Made by a program: the position numbers and the translations under genes
In this document: positions 36,880 to 45,357 of the stretch, piece after piece
Numbering within the stretch: the first letter of the stretch is position 1
How the letters are laid out: each line of letters begins with the position of its first letter
Source: Pseudosporangium ferrugineum
Lineage (GTDB): Bacteria; Actinomycetota; Actinomycetes; Mycobacteriales; Micromonosporaceae
Direction: 5' to 3'
Assembly: GCF_003002065.1 (NCBI RefSeq)
Contig: NZ_PVZG01000001.1
Span: 186,001 to 250,000, forward strand
DNA: 64,000 nt
The notes under the pieces: model-generated
Seen by the model: the letters and a program-made list of their open reading frames with translations, nothing else
Told to the model about the DNA's origin: nothing
Database searches by the model: none

Positions 36880-39800
36880 ATGGGCCGAGAGCCGTCGCTG
36901 ACCTTCCGCGGAGCCCTACGGATCCTCGGCAGAACGGAGAGCCCGCTCGTCGACCGGCTGGACACCCTGCTCGGCGGGGTGATCCTGGCCGCGGGGGCCG
37001 GCGCCGGGCTGGCCGCCGCGGGCGGACCGGCCGGCGCCGCCGTCCTGGCGCCGGTCTGGGGGTGGATCGACCAGAAGAACGAGGCCACCGGGCTGCTCCG
37101 CAAGCTGGTCGTCCGGCTCGGCGGAAAAATCGACGGTACGGCGGGACTCGAGCGCCGGCACCTGATCAGGGCGGCACACAGCACCATCGTGGTCGCCGCC
37201 TATTTCGACGTATTCCACGAGGCGGTCACCGACGCCGGGTTCGGTGGCTTCCGGCTCGACGAGCGGGAGCAGGCGAACGCCGCCTTCGGCCCCGCGCCCG
37301 GCCAGGCGAACTCCCTGGTCGAGCGGCTGTACACCAGCGAGATCCCGCTGCCGTCCGCCACCCGGGGGTTCGTCGAGAACGCGCGGCAGGTCGACGCCTG
37401 GCTCGACCGGCTGCACCTCTCGACGACCGATCTCCTCCAGTCGCTGAGCCTCCTGCGGCTGGTCTCCGAACAGGCACGTACGTTCGAGCGCCGGATGCGG
37501 GCACTGCCCCGCAAGGCGGCGGAACGTTACCGCGCGTACTACGTCGACCTGGAGGCCGGCGCGCCGGAATTCCGGATCTGGTCCGAACTGGACGAGCACG
37601 CGGCGACGCGGAGCGCGGTCGACACCTCGTTCCTGCAGATCAAGGCCCTGCTCGCCGCGCTCGGCGCGAAGGCCGGGCAGACGCCCGCGGCGGCGCATGC
37701 CCTCGACCTCGCCAACACCGGGCGGCTCCGCGACCCCGTGGTCTCCACGAGCGTCCCGTGGCGCGACGCCGCCTTCCGCTTTCCCAGCGTCGCCGAGCTG
37801 TTCGTACCGCCCGGGTTCCGCATCTGCGTCTTCGACTCCGGGACCCGGGCGTCCGACGACACCTGGTGGTCGGGCCTGCCGCTGCACCATCACCTGGCGG
37901 ACCGGCTCGCCGCGCACCTGCTCTCCACGGACGCGACGCGCGGGCCGCTGCTGCTGCTCGGGCATCCGGGCGCGGGCAAGTCGATGCTGACGAAGATGCT
38001 GGCGGCCAGCCTGCCCTCCACCGACTACACCACGGTGAGCGTCCCGCTGAGGGCGGTGAGCGCGCACGCCTCCATCCTCGACCAGATCCAGGAGGGTCTC
38101 GACCTGGCGACCAACCGGCGGGTGGGGTGGGCCGAGCTCGTCGACGCCACGACGGACCGGCTGCGCGTCGTGCTGCTGGACGGCCTGGACGAGTTGCTGC
38201 AGGCGGCGAACCTCGACCGGACCGGCTACCTGCACGAGATCGTCCGGTTCCAGCAGGTGGAGGCCGACCAGGGGCATCCCGTCGCGGTCATCGTCACCTC
38301 GCGGACCGTCGTCGCCGACCGCATCGACATCCCGGCCGGCACCGCCACCCTGAAGATCGCCGAGTTCAGTGACGACCAGATCGGCACCTGGATCAGCCGG
38401 TGGAACAGCGCCACACCCGCCCTGGCGCGGGTCCCCGGGTCCCGCCGGCTCACCCGGGACGAGGCGCTACGCCAGCCGCACCTGGCCCGGCAGCCGCTGT
38501 TGCTGATGTTGCTCGCCCTCTACGTCAGCGGCCCGGGAGCGGCAGAGCTCGACGCGGACTCGTCCAAGGCCACCCTGTACGACCACCTGTTCACCCGGTT
38601 CGCCGGACGAGAGCGGACCAAGGACATCCGGCGTACGTCGCTGCGGGAGGAGACCCGTGCCGCCATCGAGGCCTCGATCGACCGGCTCAGCATCGCGGCG
38701 CTGGCGATGTTCAACCGCGGGCGCCAGCACGTGGGCGAGACCGAGCTGGGCGGCGACCTCGAGGCCCTGACCGCGGAGTCGACGGACCGTCGGCCCCGCG
38801 ACTCCGGACGCCGGCTGCTGATCGAGTTCTTCTTCATCCACGCGTCCGAGGCGACGCTGATCGGCGGCGACGCGGCCGAGCGCTCGTACGAGTTCCTGCA
38901 CGCCACCTTCGGGGAATACCTGGTGGCCCGCAAGATCATCGACGTGCTGCGCGACGTCGCCGACGTGGCGTACAACGGCCGCCGGCAGCGCGACCCCGAC
39001 GACGATCTCCTGCACGCGCTGCTCTCCCACCAGGCTCTGGCGACCCAACGGCCCATCCTGCAGTTCGCGAGCCAGATCTTCCGGGCGCTTCCGGAGCTTG
39101 AGCAGGCGAAGATCGCCAAGGTCGTCGACTTCTGCTCGGCCGGTGGCGCACCCGGCCGCCGTCCGAGAAGTACCGGTCCTACCGCCCGCTGCCGGCCGAC
39201 CATGTGCGGCAGCTGGCGGCGTACTCGGCGAATCTGGTCGTGCTCCGCCTCAACCTCACCCCGGACGGCCGGCTGACGAGATCACCCCAGCTGGCCCAGG
39301 ACTGGTCCTCGCTGGTGGCACTCTGGCACGCCGGCCTCGACCCCGATGCCTGGCTGGCCACCCTCGGGGCGATGACCCTCGACCGCCGGGACGGCACGAT
39401 CCGCACTCAGCCGCCCAGCCACGGACGCACCTTCCCGGAGTACGACAGCGCGCGTCTCGTCGACGACGCGAGAACGGCCGCCCAGCTGGGTCTGGGCGCC
39501 GCCGTCCTGCACGGCACCCGGACGATCTTCACCGCCGACGACTGGTGGCTGCAGATGCAGAGCTGGCTCGTGCCGGCGATCGCCTTCGGCCACCTCGACC
39601 ACATCGTCACCCCCACGCCGCCGGCGCGGGCGAGCCGCCCCGACCGCGACAAGGTGGCCCGCCTGCTCATGCTCCTGCTGCGCACCCGGGTGACCGAGCT
39701 GACCGTCAAGGACGCGCGGCAGGTGATCGGCCTGCTGCTGGAGCTCGACCGCTCCCCCGACCCGGTGGCCCTGGCGCTGGCGATCTGCGAGCACCCCCGC

Positions 39801-40043
39801 CTGCTGGTGGAGATCCCGGCACTCGGCGACGCCCGCCTGTACCGGGACAGCCCGGCGACCGCCATGCTGCTGTACGTGGCCCAGAAGCGGGTCAACCTCG
39901 GCGAGTTCGCCGAATGGGAGGCCCTCTACCGCGGCGTCAGCACCGAGGGCCGGTTCTCGACCGAACGCGACGGCATGAGTCTGCAGGAAGCCGAGGTTCT
40001 CGTACGCCAGCTGATCTCCCCCGCGAACCCCGCGATCAATTGA
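36880..40043 (+). CDS. NACHT-type STAND NTPase, interrupted by one frameshift
   Basis: The first frame (36880-39276) holds an N-terminal helical domain with ERRHLIRAAHSTIVVAAYFDVF, a NACHT N-terminal helical type, then Walker A LLGHPGAGKS near residue 361 and the NACHT Walker B LLDGLDE near 429, and helical repeats. After about 39140 this frame becomes nonsense (GRRPRSTGPTARC), while a shifted frame continues smoothly (SEKYRSYRPLPADHVRQLAAY...) to 40043. One extra base in the CCC near 39150 would restore a ~1055-residue protein. Bacterial NACHT proteins are often phage sensors. Whether the shift is real decay, recoding or a sequence error cannot be told here. Confidence 0.8.
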
Positions 40044-40395
40044 TCTTGAGGAAGTCCACGGTGCCCTCGTGGAGGTCGAACTCCTGGTTCCGCTTGTCGA
40101 AGTCGATCCGGCCCCGCTGCGCGGTGGTCACGTACCCGAGATTCTCGCCCGACCACAGCCGCGTCGCCCGCCGGATCTCGAGCAGGTCGTCCTCGCCGGC
40201 GTTGGCCCAGCAGATGCTGTCCTCGTACTCGAACCCGTCGCTGGTCCAGGACCAGAACCAGATCCGGAGGTAGCCCCGCTCGTTGCAGGCCACCCGGTTG
40301 AGCGCGAGCGCGGGCGACGCGGGGGCCAGGACGGTGACCAGGCTCAGCGCGAGCGCGCCGGCCAGCAGGCGGGCCCTGCGGGACCAGTTCTTCAT
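40036..40395 (-). CDS. Secreted beta/gamma-crystallin or killer-toxin-like small protein
   Basis: 119 residues with a clean Sec signal (KNWSRRARLLAGALALSLVTVL, cleavage after ALA near residue 31). The mature ~88 residues start LNRVACNERGYLRIWFW and contain ICWANAG and the Greek-key segment RLWSGENLGYVTT, as in the Streptomyces killer toxin-like protein/metalloproteinase inhibitor group of single-domain crystallins. Two cysteines could form one disulfide. Its 3' end overlaps the convergent NACHT gene by 8 bases. Antifungal or inhibitor roles are known for relatives but not shown here. Confidence 0.75.
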   Translation of the reverse strand: MKNWSRRARLLAGALALSLVTVLAPASPALALNRVACNERGYLRIWFWSWTSDGFEYEDSICWANAGEDDLLEIRRATRLWSGENLGYVTTAQRGRIDFDKRNQEFDLHEGTVDFLKIN

Positions 40396-40571
40396 GGATC
40401 CTCCTCAGTGATCGGTCACCATTGATATCCCTTCTGCCCCGGTCGGGGGGTGAACGCCCGGAAAAATGTGGATGACCCTCCGGCGGCTCTTGTCGGCGCA
40501 GCGGCCTTCCCCGGGCGCCACCCGGCACCCAGGGGTAGAGGGTGTCGGCGCCACGCGGACGGGTTGGGGAG

Positions 40572-40664
40572 CGGAGGCGGACGGGAATCGAACCCGCCTG
40601 GCCCGGATGCCGGGCCACACCGGTGTTGAAGACCGGGAGGGGCACCAGCCACCTGAACGCCTCC
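40572..40664 (-). tRNA. selC: tRNA-Sec (anticodon TCA)
   Basis: 93 bases without encoded CCA. The anticodon loop CTTCAAC (TCA at 40629-40627) closes on a CCGGT/ACCGG stem. The acceptor GGAGGCG pairs with CGCCTCC. A long variable arm with a perfect 8-bp stem (TGGCCCGG/CCGGGCCA, 40599-40617) and a TTCGATT T-loop mark it as a selenocysteine tRNA. It lies 55 bases before selD on the opposite strand. Confidence 0.95.
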
Positions 40665-40718
40665 GCCGGTCAGCGTAGCGGTGGGCGGATCGCCCCGGTT
40701 CGTGGGAGGGTTCTCCGG

Positions 40719-41729
40719 GTGACGATCTCGCAGAGCCGACGGCTCACCCAGTACGCCCACGGCGGCGGATGTGCGTGCAAGATTCCCCCCGGTGAGCTGG
40801 AGTCGGTGGTCGCCGGGCTGCTCGGGCCGGGCGCGCCGCGGGGGCCCGGTGAGCTGCTGGTCGGGCTGGACGACGGGGACGACGCCGCGGTGGTGAAGCT
40901 GGCCGCCGGGGTGGCCGTGGTGGCGACCGCGGACTTCTTCACGCCGGTGGTGGACGATGCGTACGACTGGGGGCGCATCGCTGCCGCGAACGCCCTGTCC
41001 GATGTGTACGCGATGGGTGGCAGTCCCGTCGTCGCGGTGAATCTGCTCGCCTGGCCCCGGGAGCTGTTGCCGATGGAGCTGGCCGGGGAGGTGCTGCGCG
41101 GCGGCCTCGACGTGGCCCGGGAGGCCGGCTGTCACGTGGCCGGCGGGCACAGCGTCGACGATCCGGAACCCAAGTACGGCATGGCGGTCACCGGGGTCGC
41201 CGACCCGGCCCGCCTGATGCGCAACGACGCGGGCGTGGCCGGCACCCCCCTGACCCTGACCAAGCCGCTCGGCATCGGCGTGCTCAACACCCGGCACAAG
41301 TCCACCGGGGAGGTGTTCCCGCAGGCCGTGGCGGCGATGACCCGGCTCAACCGGGCCGCCTCCGAGGCGGCGCTGGAGGCCGGCGCGGTGTGCGCGACCG
41401 ACGTGACGGGCTTCGGGCTGCTCGGCCATCTGCACAAGCTGGCCCGCGCCAGCGGCGTCACCGCCCGGGTCCACGCCGCGGCGGTGCCCTACCTGGACGG
41501 CGCCCGGGACGCCCTGGCCGCCGGGTGCGTCAGCGGCGGCACCCGGCGCAACCTCGACTGGGTACGCCCCCACGCCGACCCCGGCAGCGTCGCCGAGGAC
41601 GAGTTGCTGCTGCTGGCCGACGCGCAGACCTCCGGCGGGCTGCTCGTCGCCGGGGAGGTGCCGGGCTTCCCGATCGTCGGCGAGCTCCTGCCCGCCCGCG
41701 CGGACGGGGTGACCCTGGAGATCCGCTGA
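40719..41729 (+). CDS. selD: Selenophosphate synthetase SelD
   Basis: 336 residues from GTG with GGGAGGG upstream; the frame is open further 5' across the tRNA gene, but homology starts here. The active-site loop is HGGGCACKIPP, with Cys (TGT), not Sec, at the catalytic position, followed by the essential lysine. Further marks: GLDDGDDAAVVKL, TADFFTPVVDDAYDWGRIAAANALSD and HSVDDPEPKYG. It makes selenophosphate from selenide and ATP for SelA. Because it uses Cys it does not depend on its own pathway. Confidence 0.96.
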   Translation: MTISQSRRLTQYAHGGGCACKIPPGELESVVAGLLGPGAPRGPGELLVGLDDGDDAAVVKLAAGVAVVATADFFTPVVDDAYDWGRIAAANALSDVYAMGGSPVVAVNLLAWPRELLPMELAGEVLRGGLDVAREAGCHVAGGHSVDDPEPKYGMAVTGVADPARLMRNDAGVAGTPLTLTKPLGIGVLNTRHKSTGEVFPQAVAAMTRLNRAASEAALEAGAVCATDVTGFGLLGHLHKLARASGVTARVHAAAVPYLDGARDALAAGCVSGGTRRNLDWVRPHADPGSVAEDELLLLADAQTSGGLLVAGEVPGFPIVGELLPARADGVTLEIR

Positions 41730-41756
41730 GTCGCGCCCGCCTGGGATCATGAGGGC

Positions 41757-42701
41757 ATGATGCTGCTGCTGCCGGCCGATCCGCTGCGCCCGCGCCGGCC
41801 CGACGAGCACTTCGCGCCCGAGGCCGCCGCCGCGCGCGACGCCGGGGTGCCGGTGGCCGTGATCGACCATGACGCCTTCGCCCAGGGCCGCGCGACCCCC
41901 GCCGCCGTCGCCCTCGTCCCCGCCGGGGAAGAGAGCAACGCCGGCGGAAGCGGCAACGCCGACGCAAGCGGCGACGCCGACGCAAGCGGCGACGCCGGCG
42001 CAAGCGGCGACGCCGGCGCAAGCGGCGACGCTGTCTATCGCGGCTGGATGCTGCGTTCCGAGCATTACGCGGACCTGGCAACCGCGCTGGCCGCCCGCCA
42101 CGTCACGCTCCGGACCAGCGCGGACGCGTACCGGCGGGCACACGAGCTCCCCGGCTGGTACGACACCCTGCGGCCGCTCACCCCCGAGACCGCCTGGACG
42201 GAGGGCGACGCCCGGGAGGACTTCGAGCGGGCCCTCACCCGGCTGGGCGACGGCCCCGCGGTGCTGCGGGACTACACGAAGTCGATGAAGCACTACTGGC
42301 ACGAGGCGGCGTACATCCCGGACGTCGCCGACCGGGATCGGGCCTGGCGGGTCGCCTCCCGCTTCCGGGAGCTTCGCGGTGACGAGTACGCCGGCGGCTT
42401 CGTGCTCCGCCGCTTCGAGCCGTTCACCGGCGCGGAGGCCCGCACCTGGTGGGCCGGCGGCGAGTGCCGGCTGGTCACCGCCCACCCGGATACGCCGGAC
42501 GAGCTGCCCCCGGACGATCTGGACCTGTCCGCGGTGGCCGGCCGGATCGCGGCCCTGGGGCTGCCGTTCGTCACCGCCGACCTGGTACGCCGCGACGACG
42601 GCGACTGGCGGGTGGTCGAGGTCGGCGACGGTCAGGTGAGCGACCGGCCGGCGAGCACCCCGGCGGAGGAGCTGATCGCCGCCCTCAGCCGGGCTCGGTA
42701 G
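41757..42701 (+). CDS. ATP-grasp domain protein (DUF4343-like) with internal repeat
   Basis: 314 residues; two ATGs in tandem after GAGGGC. The C-terminal two thirds has ATP-grasp character: VLRDYTKSMKHYWHEAAYIPD, FVLRRFEPFTGAEARTWW and DLVRRDDGDWRVVEVGDGQVSD, the last being the metal-binding strand. It resembles the R2K/DUF4343 group, proposed to ligate or modify peptides or nucleic-acid ends. Residues 62-91 are a tandem run of A(D/G)ASGD units inserted before the conserved WMLRSEHY. It follows selD by 27 bases and may be co-transcribed, with no known selenium role. Confidence 0.75.
   Translation: MMLLLPADPLRPRRPDEHFAPEAAAARDAGVPVAVIDHDAFAQGRATPAAVALVPAGEESNAGGSGNADASGDADASGDAGASGDAGASGDAVYRGWMLRSEHYADLATALAARHVTLRTSADAYRRAHELPGWYDTLRPLTPETAWTEGDAREDFERALTRLGDGPAVLRDYTKSMKHYWHEAAYIPDVADRDRAWRVASRFRELRGDEYAGGFVLRRFEPFTGAEARTWWAGGECRLVTAHPDTPDELPPDDLDLSAVAGRIAALGLPFVTADLVRRDDGDWRVVEVGDGQVSDRPASTPAEELIAALSRAR
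41940..42029 (+). repeat. In-frame 18-bp tandem repeat (five units) in the ATP-grasp gene
   Basis: Units at 41940, 41958, 41976, 41994 and 42012. Units 2 and 3 are identical (GCCGACGCAAGCGGCGAC), units 4 and 5 are identical with one base changed, and unit 1 is diverged. They encode A(D/G)ASGD, a flexible acidic linker. Confidence 0.9.
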
Positions 42702-44130
42702 CGCCGGCCGTCCCGGCGTCGCGCTGGGCGAGGCGCTCGCGCTGGGCGAGGCGCTCGCGCTGGGCGAGGCGCTCGCGCTGGGCGAGGCGCTCGCGCTGGG
42801 CGAGGCGCTCGCGCTGGGCGAGGCGCTCGCGCTGGGCGAGGCGCTCGCGCTGGGCGAGGCGCTCGCGCTGGGCGAGGCGCTCGCGCTGGGGCACGACCGT
42901 GTACTTCGGGTCCTTGGCCGAGGCGACGCCGCCGTCGAAGATCCCGAACCGGGTCACCAGCGACGCGGTCAGCAGCGACAACCCGGACAGGCCGGAGACC
43001 ACGCGGCTGCGGCGGCCGAGCGCCGCCCCCACGACGCCCGCGGCCGTCAGCAGCCGGCCCGCGCGCAGCAGGCGGCCCGGCCGGCCCTCGCGGTAGGGCT
43101 CGCTGAGGATCCCCTTGGTGGTCTCGATGCGGTGGGCGCCGTACAGCTCGAGGGCCGCGCCGAGCGCCGCCATCCGCCGGGCCGGGCCCGCCTGGCCGGG
43201 GGGCGCGGCCAGCAGGCCCACCCCGGCGCCGCTGGCCAGGGCGCTGCCCGCAAAGACGAAGGGCAGTTCCGGGTACGCCTCGTGCCAGCTCGGCGTGGCG
43301 GTGTCGGCGAGCAGCACCGCCGTGTACGTGCCCAGCGCCGGCGCGAGCACGGCGGCGCCGTACTGGCCCGCGGTGCCGAGCGGGGGCAGGAGCCGGCGCC
43401 CGAGTCCCAGCACGCCGCGGTCGGGCAGCAGGGGCGCCGCCTCGGCGACGGCCGCGACCCCGGCGGCGGCACCGAACGCGCTGAGGATCCAGGTGCCCAC
43501 CGACATGGGCGAGGTCGGCTTGGCGACGCGCAGCATGTTGACGAAGCGCTCGGGCCGCCCGAGGTCGTTGATCAGGAAGTACGTGCTGGCGGTGAGGGCG
43601 CCGAGCGACGCGATCCGCCCGGCGCGGCGCAGCGCGGGCCGCCCGGTGGCGTCCCCGCCGGCGGCGAGCAGCGACGACCCGGCGGCGAGCCCGCCGGTGA
43701 ACAGGTACGCGGCGATGTCATGGTGCCACACCGGCGCCTTGACGATCGGCCGCCCGTAGTACGACCGGAAGTCCGCCGGCGGCACCATGGAGCGGTCCCC
43801 CCGGCCACCCCCGCGCCCACCCTTGCGCCGCCCGCCGGAGGCCCGCCGCCCGTCCCCGGCAGACCCGCCGGCCCGCACGTCGCGGCCCCCGCGGTCGGGC
43901 GCGCCACGCTCAGAGCCGCCACGCTCAGAGCCGCCACGCTCAGAGCCGCCACGCTCAGAGGCCCCACCCTCAGAGCCGCCACGCTCAGAGGCCCCACCCT
44001 CAGAGCCGCCACGCTCAGAGGCCCCACGCTCAGAGGCCCCACGCTCGGAGACGCCACGGTCGGAGGCAGCACGGTCGGGGACGCCACGTTCGGGGACGCC
44101 ACGGTCGGGGGCGTCGTCGCGGGGGCTCAC
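42685..44130 (-). CDS. NrfD-like membrane subunit of formate dehydrogenase, with repeat-expanded termini
   Basis: 481 residues from a GTG overlapping the Fe-S subunit stop (GTGA). The core (about residues 115-410) is NrfD/PsrC-like: SYYGRPIVKAPVWHHDIAAYLFTGGLAAGSS, FLINDLGRPERFVNMLRVAKPTSPMSVGTWIL, and several membrane helices. It should carry electrons from the Fe-S subunit to quinone. The family is normally 300-350 residues; the excess comes from 14 pentapeptide repeats at the N-terminus and nine RERLAQ repeats at the C-terminus, both cytoplasmic by prediction and both from DNA tandem repeats. Confidence 0.85.
   Translation of the reverse strand: MSPRDDAPDRGVPERGVPDRAASDRGVSERGASERGASERGGSEGGASERGGSEGGASERGGSERGGSERGGSERGAPDRGGRDVRAGGSAGDGRRASGGRRKGGRGGGRGDRSMVPPADFRSYYGRPIVKAPVWHHDIAAYLFTGGLAAGSSLLAAGGDATGRPALRRAGRIASLGALTASTYFLINDLGRPERFVNMLRVAKPTSPMSVGTWILSAFGAAAGVAAVAEAAPLLPDRGVLGLGRRLLPPLGTAGQYGAAVLAPALGTYTAVLLADTATPSWHEAYPELPFVFAGSALASGAGVGLLAAPPGQAGPARRMAALGAALELYGAHRIETTKGILSEPYREGRPGRLLRAGRLLTAAGVVGAALGRRSRVVSGLSGLSLLTASLVTRFGIFDGGVASAKDPKYTVVPQRERLAQRERLAQRERLAQRERLAQRERLAQRERLAQRERLAQRERLAQRERLAQRDAGTAGATEPG
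42721..42890 (-). repeat. Nine perfect 18-bp tandem repeats at the 3' end of the nrfD-like gene
   Basis: Unit GCGCTGGGCGAGGCGCTC on the plus strand, nine exact copies from 42721 to 42882 and eight bases of a tenth. On the coding strand they give RERLAQ x9, a charged helix-forming tail. Absence of any mismatch points to recent expansion or ongoing slippage. Confidence 0.97.
43897..44106 (-). repeat. Degenerate 15-bp tandem repeat (14 units) at the 5' end of the nrfD-like gene
   Basis: Codons 9-78 are 14 pentapeptides of the form (E/D)RG(G/A/V)(S/P), mostly ERGGS and ERGAS. Middle units are near-identical and the 5'-most ones diverged, as in an array that grows from one side. Confidence 0.93.
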
Positions 44131-45356
44131 GGGCGGCGTCCCGCGAACGAGACGACGACCGCGGCGGCCATGGTCAGGGCGGCGACGCCGGCCCGCTTCC
44201 ACATGGCCTTCAGGTCGCGGGTGGTCACGATCGGGTCCGGTGGCAGGCCGTACACCTCGGGCTCGTCGAGGAGCAGGAAGAACGCGCCGTCGCCGCCCAC
44301 GCCGTCCTCCGGGTCGTGGCCGTACAGGCGGGCCTCGGTGACGCCCTGCTCCTGGAGCTTCTCCAGCCGGTGCGCCGCCCGGCCGCGCAGTTCCTCGAGC
44401 TCGCCGTACTGGATCGACTCGGTCGGGCAGGCCTTGGCGCACGCCGGCGTCAGCCCGTCGCCGATCCGGTCGTAGCAGAGCGTGCACTTCCACGCGCGGC
44501 CGTCGTCCTTGCGCTGGTCGATGACACCGTACGGGCAGGCCGGAATGCAGTAGCCGCAACCGTTGCAGATGTCCTCCTGGACCACCACCGTGCCGAACTC
44601 GGTGCGGAACAGGGCGCCGGTCGGGCACACGTCGAGGCAGCCCGCGTGGGTGCAGTGCTTGCAGACGTTGGACATCATCAGCCAGCGGAAGTCGCTGCGC
44701 GGCGCGTCGATCGTGCGCCCCGGCAGGTCCGCCATCGGCATCCCGAGAAACTGCGGCCCGGTCGCGGCCGCACCGCCGCCGCCGGACGAGGCGGGAGCGC
44801 CGGCAGGGGCGGCAGAGCCCAGCGGGCCCAAAGTGCCCGGCGAGGCCAGGGCGCCCGGCGGGGTCAAGGCGCCCGGCGAGGCCGGAGTGCCGGTCGAGGC
44901 CGGAGTGCCCGGCGGGGCCAGGGCGCCGGGCGGGGTGATGGTGCCGGCCGCCGCGAGGGCGTCCACGGCCGGCGGCACGCCCGGGTCCGTACCCGTGTCC
45001 TGGCCGGTGCGGGCCGCGGTTACCGCCGCGAGCCCGCTCGCCGGGGGGCCGACCGGCAGGCCGGCGAACGCGCCCGGGGTGTCGGTGCCGCCGCCGCGCC
45101 CGGCCACCGGCTGCTCGATGAACGCGACGTGGCGCCAGGAGTTGGCGGTCAGCCCGCCGGTGTTGTCGTACGAGGTGCCGAGCAGGTTGAAGCCGTCGTC
45201 CGGGACGAGGTTCCACTCCTTGCACGCCACCTCGCACGCCTTGCAGCCGATGCAGACGCTGGTGTCGGTGAAAAAGCCCATCCGCGGCGGCGGGTCAAGG
45301 TAGCCGGCGTCGGGCGCCGGGTCCAGCGGGCCGTAGAGACTGTTCGGTCCGGCCAC
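44127..45356 (-). CDS. Formate dehydrogenase Fe-S subunit (four [4Fe-4S] clusters)
   Basis: 409 residues from a GTG one base after the fdhA stop. Four cysteine quartets are present: SVCIGCKACEVACKEWN, NVCKHCTHAGCLDVCP, EDICNGCGYCIPACPYG and KCTLCYD...ACAKACP, plus one C-terminal membrane helix (VAALTMAAAVVVSF). This is the FdnH/FdoH type, which relays electrons from FdhA to the membrane subunit. Between the first and second quartets is an insert of ~110 residues rich in Pro/Ala/Gly, about half of it made of six-residue repeats; the family lacks it. The stop overlaps the nrfD-like start. Confidence 0.93.
   Translation of the reverse strand: MAGPNSLYGPLDPAPDAGYLDPPPRMGFFTDTSVCIGCKACEVACKEWNLVPDDGFNLLGTSYDNTGGLTANSWRHVAFIEQPVAGRGGGTDTPGAFAGLPVGPPASGLAAVTAARTGQDTGTDPGVPPAVDALAAAGTITPPGALAPPGTPASTGTPASPGALTPPGALASPGTLGPLGSAAPAGAPASSGGGGAAATGPQFLGMPMADLPGRTIDAPRSDFRWLMMSNVCKHCTHAGCLDVCPTGALFRTEFGTVVVQEDICNGCGYCIPACPYGVIDQRKDDGRAWKCTLCYDRIGDGLTPACAKACPTESIQYGELEELRGRAAHRLEKLQEQGVTEARLYGHDPEDGVGGDGAFFLLLDEPEVYGLPPDPIVTTRDLKAMWKRAGVAALTMAAAVVVSFAGRRP
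44790..44943 (-). repeat. Degenerate 18-bp repeat inside the Fe-S subunit gene
   Basis: About nine units encoding PPGALA, PPGTPA, STGTPA, SPGALT, PPGALA, SPGTLG and similar. Edges are approximate. It lengthens a loop between cluster motifs and keeps the frame. Confidence 0.85.
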
Positions 45357-45357
45357 G

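Noticed and set aside
39204..40043. Separate 279-residue gene after the NACHT NTPase
   Set aside because: Its frame carries sensible protein upstream of the GTG (SEKYRSYRPLPADHV), the GTG has no ribosome site, and the first frame ends in nonsense, so a frameshift is the simpler reading.
40572..40664. attB site for an integrated element at selC
   Set aside because: I found no integrase and no repeated copy of the tRNA 3' end within the window.
40542..40718. N-terminal extension of SelD by 59 residues
   Set aside because: This stretch is the antisense of tRNA-Sec. SelD homology begins at the GTG at 40719, which has its own ribosome site.
42721..42890. CRISPR-like array
   Set aside because: Units are contiguous with no spacers and read in frame as RERLAQ; this is a coding minisatellite.
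42685..45237. Single 850-residue minus-strand protein spanning the nrfD-like gene and beyond
   Set aside because: The part above 44130 is a shadow of the Fe-S subunit, which has four intact cysteine quartets in another frame. The GTGA overlap at 44127-44130 gives the real nrfD-like start.
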